Of a stretch of DNA of 64,000 nucleotides, positions 63,073 to 64,000 are shown in pieces. The translations under genes were made by a program, and so were the position numbers. This DNA comes from Paenibacillus catalpae. GTDB lineage: Bacteria; Bacillota; Bacilli; Paenibacillales; Paenibacillaceae. The notes under the pieces were generated by a model. The model ran no database searches and was not told where the DNA came from. It saw only the letters and a program-made list of their open reading frames with translations. Numbering within the stretch: position 1 is the first letter of the stretch; every line of letters begins with the position of its first letter. The stretch lies in contig NZ_FOMT01000003.1 of assembly GCF_900112695.1 (NCBI RefSeq), forward strand, positions 879,212 through 943,211, written 5' to 3'.

Positions 63073-64000
63073 TTATGAGGCCTCTGAGGCAGAAAGAGCA
63101 ACCTGAAAACCAAGACTCTCAAGCCTGCGAACAGCTTGCTTCATAATGGTTTCTTGCTGTCGCTGTTCAAAGTAATGACTGCCTAAATCTTTGTAGTCCT
63201 CTTTGCGTGTGAGAAGGTAATACACAATAGCCATGATGGAGTGGGCGACTTCAATGAGTGCCGCTCGGAGATACTTATTGCCTTTGCGGGTTTTCGAGGA
63301 TTTTCGTTTTCCGGCACTTTCATTTTGCCCTGGCACAAGGCCAGCCCATGAGCAGAGATGAGCGGCAGAAGGGAAGCGAGAACCAACATCGGTTCCAACC
63401 TCAGCCAAGATTTGTTCCGCCGTACGTCGGCCAATTCCCGGGATGGTATCTAATCGCTCAATGTCTTGCTGAAAAGGGTCGAGCCGTTTGGCTACCTCCG
63501 TGTCCAACTCAAGGATTTGTTCATTCAGAAAGTCAACGTGAGTAAGCATCGTTTTCAGCATGATCCGCTGGTGTGCACTCATGTTACCCCGTAAGGCTAA
63601 TTCTAGCTCTTCTTTCTTTTTCTTTAAGGTTCGTCTTGCGAAGGCAGCCAGCTTTTCCGGATCTTCTTCACCCTCGATCATGGCCCCCATCATATCGCGG
63701 CTGCTCACGCCCATAATGTCGGAGACAACAGCAGCGAGCTTAATATTGGCGCCTTCCAGAACCTTCTGGACTCGGTTGTGTTCACGAGATCGTTCCTGAA
63801 TCAGACTGCGACGGTAACGAACCCATTCACGAAGTTCGCGTTGGTTACGGTCAGGAATATAACTCGGCTTAAGCAGCCCGTGACGCAGCAAGTTGCAAAT
63901 CCATTCTGCATCTTTCACGTCTGTCTTCCTGCCGGGGACCGCCTTGATATGCTGGGCGTTAACGACAAGAAACTGAATCTCCTCGGCTTCAAGCAGATTG
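63073..64000 (-). CDS. IS110/IS1111-type transposase (5' end beyond window)
   Basis: The C-terminal 309 residues of a DEDD transposase. The last DEDD motif is in KAVPGRKTDVKDAEWICNLL at the window edge, followed by a helical region with KKKKEELELALRGNMSAHQR, the hairpin TIPGIGRRTAEQILAEVG and the conserved WAGLVPGQNESAGKRKSSK. It belongs to a different subgroup from the two other IS110 copies. No internal stop. The stretch 62936-63072 before its 3' end is non-coding. Confidence 0.92.
   Translation of the reverse strand, partial: NLLEAEEIQFLVVNAQHIKAVPGRKTDVKDAEWICNLLRHGLLKPSYIPDRNQRELREWVRYRRSLIQERSREHNRVQKVLEGANIKLAAVVSDIMGVSSRDMMGAMIEGEEDPEKLAAFARRTLKKKKEELELALRGNMSAHQRIMLKTMLTHVDFLNEQILELDTEVAKRLDPFQQDIERLDTIPGIGRRTAEQILAEVGTDVGSRFPSAAHLCSWAGLVPGQNESAGKRKSSKTRKGNKYLRAALIEVAHSIMAIVYYLLTRKEDYKDLGSHYFEQRQQETIMKQAVRRLESLGFQVALSASEAS

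Overview
The window looks like a chromosome segment of a spore-forming Bacillota, most likely Paenibacillus or a close relative. The evidence is an alpha/beta-type small acid-soluble spore protein behind a forespore-type promoter, a CotH-family protein, a SigZ-like sigma factor, Bacillus-type PpaC, YuzB, YtkL and CatE homologues, strong AGGAGG-type ribosome binding sites, and a large secreted family 11 rhamnogalacturonan lyase. The assignment is inferred from gene families, not from a marker gene.

Positions 1-33.9 kb are orderly core sequence with compact genes and clear terminators. In order they hold: a MerR/SDR pair with a 19-bp-spacer MerR promoter; a duplicated trhO pair around a yuzB-like gene, with a possible Fur box; a LysR gene divergent from an aroC of the shorter type; a TerC-family membrane protein; the rhamnogalacturonan lyase; aconitase; a flavin monooxygenase; FabV; the SASP gene with five tandem 69-bp repeats in its leader; a phasin-like/UbiB pair; a CotH-DUF4956-VTC cluster next to a two-component system; a UPF0173 hydrolase; a CatE-like dioxygenase; a HAD phosphatase; PpaC, whose 3' end is tandemly repeated; a GNAT protein; an NlpC/P60 hydrolase; and a MarR-ABC-ABC multidrug exporter operon with one degenerate ATPase site.

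Positions 34-64 kb are an accessory region, more AT-rich in places. It has three IS110-family elements (one frameshifted, one cut by the window end), one intact IS3-family element with a programmed frameshift signal, gene fragments (VOC, SDR, DinB, histidine kinase, F5/8C adhesin-like) and small orphan genes. Intact genes include LysR/EamA, NUDIX, an ArsR/MFS exporter pair with overlapping promoters, a flavin-reductase-like protein, an SgrR-type regulator, an LnrLMN-like ABC exporter followed by its two-component system, SigZ, a ThuA-like protein and a DUF3221-like lipoprotein.

Two short structured repeat families run through the accessory region. Family A has five copies, all in the same orientation. 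Each has three or four arms built on the core GACAAGAAC, with a terminator-like hairpin in all copies (weak in one). The half of the arm outside the core differs between copies but is the same within a copy. Family B begins near CTAACGGGGAACGTTAG, carries a CGGCAGC hairpin and ends in TTAAGCTAACGGGCAG. It sits just after the 3' ends of small genes, like punctuation between cassettes. These repeats, and the repeat-built SASP leader, are the features least explained by ordinary annotation.
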